From Cloacimonetes bacterium UBA6081 (GTDB lineage Bacteria > Cloacimonadota > Cloacimonadia > Cloacimonadales > Cloacimonadaceae), in NCBI GenBank assembly GCA_002428685.1, contig DIXL01000097.1:1-8691 (forward strand): DNA of 8,691 bases, given 5' to 3'. Made by a program: the position numbers and the translations under genes. A model generated the notes under the pieces. It did no database searches. It was given only the letters and a program-made list of their open reading frames with translations, and was not told the origin of the DNA. This document shows, piece after piece, positions 7,049 through 8,691 of this stretch. Position 1 is the stretch's first letter. Each line of letters starts with the position of its first letter.

Positions 7049-8501
7049 ACAAGCCTTGCTTTTTGATGTAAGCCGGCATATTGAACTTTCTGTTTAATCC
7101 TGCGGCATTCATATACCGGACCGAGCCATATATTGGACGGTTTTGCCAGGGTCTGTCGTGTTTTCCAAAACACCAGGCCACACCCGCATAAGCATTTGGA
7201 TCGCGGCCATCCAATTCATACGTATTGTTTAAGTATAAAAGCACCTGGTATGCTTCCTCGGGGGAATCAAACCAAGCCAACAGCCTTTTTCCCCAATACA
7301 TCCTCATATAATTATGCATCTTTCCAGTCTCCATCATTTCCTTTTGAGCAGCATTCCAGTAGGGATCGTCGGTAGCGCATTGCAGCGATCTGTCAAGTGA
7401 ATATTGGGTTTCGCGCTTATCGTTAAGGTGGTTAAGCAAGGTTTGCTTAGCCCAGTTTGGCAGGCAGTTAAAGTTGTCATAATTGCTGTTGTAATGGCAG
7501 AAATTGAAGCTAAGCTCTCTGCGGACAATCAATTCTTCCGCAAAAGCTGCATAGTTTTGGATGAAATCGTCATTAGCCTTCTTCTGTTCAATCATCTGGC
7601 TTAGTTGAAGCATATTAAAGCCACCTGCTTCACTTAAATGTTGAATAATTTCCATAGCTGCAATTTGGCCAAAATGCAGATAGGGACTAAGATTACTTTG
7701 GATGTTTAGAGATGGTTCGTTTCGCTGCGTTGCGTAGAGTTTAATTCTTTCGTTTAAAATAGTCTGTAAGTGCTTTAGTGCCTGGCTTCTGCCACCCTTG
7801 TAACAACTGCTCGCCTCCAGGCAAATCCCAAGATTTAAGGACTCAAACACCCAAGCGCAAAATTCGCTCCAACTCTGCTTGGTTGGTTGGCAGAAGGGCA
7901 CTTGCAGTTTAATCTCGCTTTGTTTAACGACAGTGTAAGTGCCTTTATTTGCACTAAGGGTAATCATATCCATTTGTCTGGTGATCTTTTTACGAATTGT
8001 GGCTGCTGAAAATTCCTCTTTGGGGGAAACTATTTCCACGGGAATCAGGGCTTCTGTTTCTACCTCGGTATAGCCGGTATCAGTTTCACGCAGTTTCTCT
8101 TGTAAAACTCTTCTCCACTTTCTCTGGTAATCCAGATAGCCCATGTCTGTAACCAATTCCAGTGCATGCCTGGCAACTTCGCTTAAAACCTGTGGCGGAT
8201 CACCCGTCAAACAATAGAACTCAATTTTCTTTTGCTTAAAACCTTGGGCAAGCTCCCATAATCCTTCCATCATAAAGAGGTAATGACGCATGACAGCGTC
8301 TGGAACGGTGGTAAAGACAAACAGCACTACTAAAGGCAAATTGCTTTGCTGAGCCAGGCAAATTGCATAGTCCAAAGCTGGATTATAGTCTGCCCGTTGA
8401 GCTTGCTGCATCCAGTAAACTATATATTTACCCTGTGGATTTCGGGGTGGAAATTGCACCCTTACCCTCTGATTATCTATCACAGCTTCCTCATTCTTCA
8501 T
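7047..8501 (-). CDS. phr: class II deoxyribodipyrimidine photolyase
   Basis: Flavoenzyme that uses blue light to split cyclobutane pyrimidine dimers; cytoplasmic. From ATG 8501 it has 484 aa, near the usual 450-480 of the class. Class II landmarks appear in order: YIVYWMQQAQRADYN at 26-40, SNLSPYLHFGQ at 269-279, EELIVRRELSFNFC at 322-335, GKMHNYMRMYWGKR at 393-406, NNTYELDGRDPNAYAG at 425-440 and HDRPW at 448-452. W382, W403 and W410 keep the 21- and 7-residue spacings of the Methanosarcina mazei electron-transfer triad (W360, W381, W388), and N425 corresponds to its N403 near the flavin, so the enzyme looks active. An in-frame TTG at 8582 would add 27 residues lacking class II resemblance. 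Neither start has a good Shine-Dalgarno; I prefer the ATG because family similarity begins just after it. First visible gene of the operon. Confidence 0.93.
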   Translation of the reverse strand: MKNEEAVIDNQRVRVQFPPRNPQGKYIVYWMQQAQRADYNPALDYAICLAQQSNLPLVVLFVFTTVPDAVMRHYLFMMEGLWELAQGFKQKKIEFYCLTGDPPQVLSEVARHALELVTDMGYLDYQRKWRRVLQEKLRETDTGYTEVETEALIPVEIVSPKEEFSAATIRKKITRQMDMITLSANKGTYTVVKQSEIKLQVPFCQPTKQSWSEFCAWVFESLNLGICLEASSCYKGGRSQALKHLQTILNERIKLYATQRNEPSLNIQSNLSPYLHFGQIAAMEIIQHLSEAGGFNMLQLSQMIEQKKANDDFIQNYAAFAEELIVRRELSFNFCHYNSNYDNFNCLPNWAKQTLLNHLNDKRETQYSLDRSLQCATDDPYWNAAQKEMMETGKMHNYMRMYWGKRLLAWFDSPEEAYQVLLYLNNTYELDGRDPNAYAGVAWCFGKHDRPWQNRPIYGSVRYMNAAGLNRKFNMPAYIKKQGL

Positions 8502-8577
8502 GGCGCAAAAGAAACCTATCAGCGTTTTCTGGTCAAGAAGTATTTCAGATTTCGTGTGAAAGAAACACTCTTGATTT

Positions 8578-8602
8578 GTCAAGTTTCATTTGACGTTGAA
8601 AC
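8578..8602. repeat. overlapping short inverted repeats upstream of the photolyase gene
   Basis: gtttca (8583-8588) pairs with tgaaac (8597-8602) across 8 nt, and gtcaa (8578-8582) pairs with ttgac (8590-8594) across 7 nt. They lie 77-101 bp upstream of the preferred ATG, where an operator could sit. The arms are short and no well-spaced promoter was found nearby, so chance is possible. Confidence 0.3.
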
Positions 8603-8609
8603 ACTGTCG

Positions 8610-8627
8610 TTCCCGCGGAGGCGGGAA
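8610..8627. repeat. extragenic GC-rich palindrome, complete copy
   Basis: ttcccgc-ggag-gcgggaa: a perfect 7-bp stem with a 4-nt loop. The sequence resembles the ATTCCCGCGnAnGCGGGAATC type of dispersed extragenic palindrome known from many bacteria. A second copy begins 67 bp to the right. Confidence 0.75.
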
Positions 8628-8676
8628 TCTACACAAACTCAGTGCAGACGGGACGTCCGCACCTACTTCTCTGAAG

Positions 8677-8691
8677 TTCCCGCGGAGGCGG
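8677..8691. repeat. extragenic GC-rich palindrome, second copy cut by window edge
   Basis: ttcccgcggaggcgg is identical to the first 15 bases of the copy at 8610 and runs off the window. Between the copies lies the 8-bp palindrome ggacgtcc (8651-8658) in a GC-rich stretch, perhaps part of the same composite repeat. No gene is visible from 8583 to the edge. Confidence 0.7.

Noticed and set aside
8502..8582. N-terminal extension of the photolyase from TTG 8582
   Set aside because: TTG is rare, no Shine-Dalgarno precedes it, a stop lies two codons upstream in frame, and the extra 27 residues do not resemble class II N-termini.
8577..8582. TTGACA on the minus strand as a -35 box for the photolyase operon
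   Set aside because: The hexamers 16-18 nt downstream (TTCACA, TCACAC, CACACG) do not resemble a -10 box.
8610..8691. Two spaced repeats as the start of a CRISPR array
   Set aside because: The repeated unit is a short extragenic-palindrome type, only about two copies are visible, and no cas gene is in the window.

Overview
The window is a compact, moderate-GC bacterial segment in which all five convincing genes lie on the minus strand. No tRNA, rRNA, transposase, integrase or CRISPR array was seen. The gene set (a Bacteroidetes-like membrane pyrophosphatase, a class II photolyase, a hybrid sensor kinase with a solute-binding sensor) and the short GC-rich extragenic palindromes suggest a Gram-negative-type bacterium. 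My best guess is Candidatus Cloacimonadota or a relative. This is an impression from protein flavour, not from a marker gene.

Reading in the direction of transcription, from high to low coordinates: the right edge (about 8583-8691) is non-coding and carries two copies of a GC-rich palindrome. Next comes a probable four-gene operon: class II DNA photolyase (7047-8501), SBP-PAS-hybrid histidine kinase (4590-7037), GT4-like glycosyltransferase (3373-4557) and uridine kinase udk (2732-3376). The junctions are tight: 9 nt, 32 nt and a 4-nt ATGA overlap. The kinase's Shine-Dalgarno overlaps the photolyase stop, and the udk Shine-Dalgarno lies inside the glycosyltransferase gene, so translational coupling is likely.

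A 300-bp gap (2430-2731) follows. It holds a degenerate tandem array with an 11-nt period, two mutually exclusive hairpins within it, and a possible promoter for the last gene. That gene, hppA (75-2429), encodes a membrane pyrophosphatase whose residues indicate K+ dependence and Na+ pumping, possibly Na+/H+ co-pumping. A perfect 10-bp hairpin at the left edge probably ends its transcript.

The photolyase, sensor kinase, glycosyltransferase and uridine kinase have no obvious shared pathway, so the operon may be only a transcriptional convenience. Uridine kinase and a sugar-nucleotide-using transferase could be linked through UTP/UDP-sugar supply, and hppA removes the pyrophosphate made by such reactions; both links are inference. 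I see no clearly new multi-gene system. The most unusual items are the 11-nt array, the ion-specificity signature and Cys-paired tail of the pyrophosphatase, and the atypical ligand pocket of the kinase sensor.
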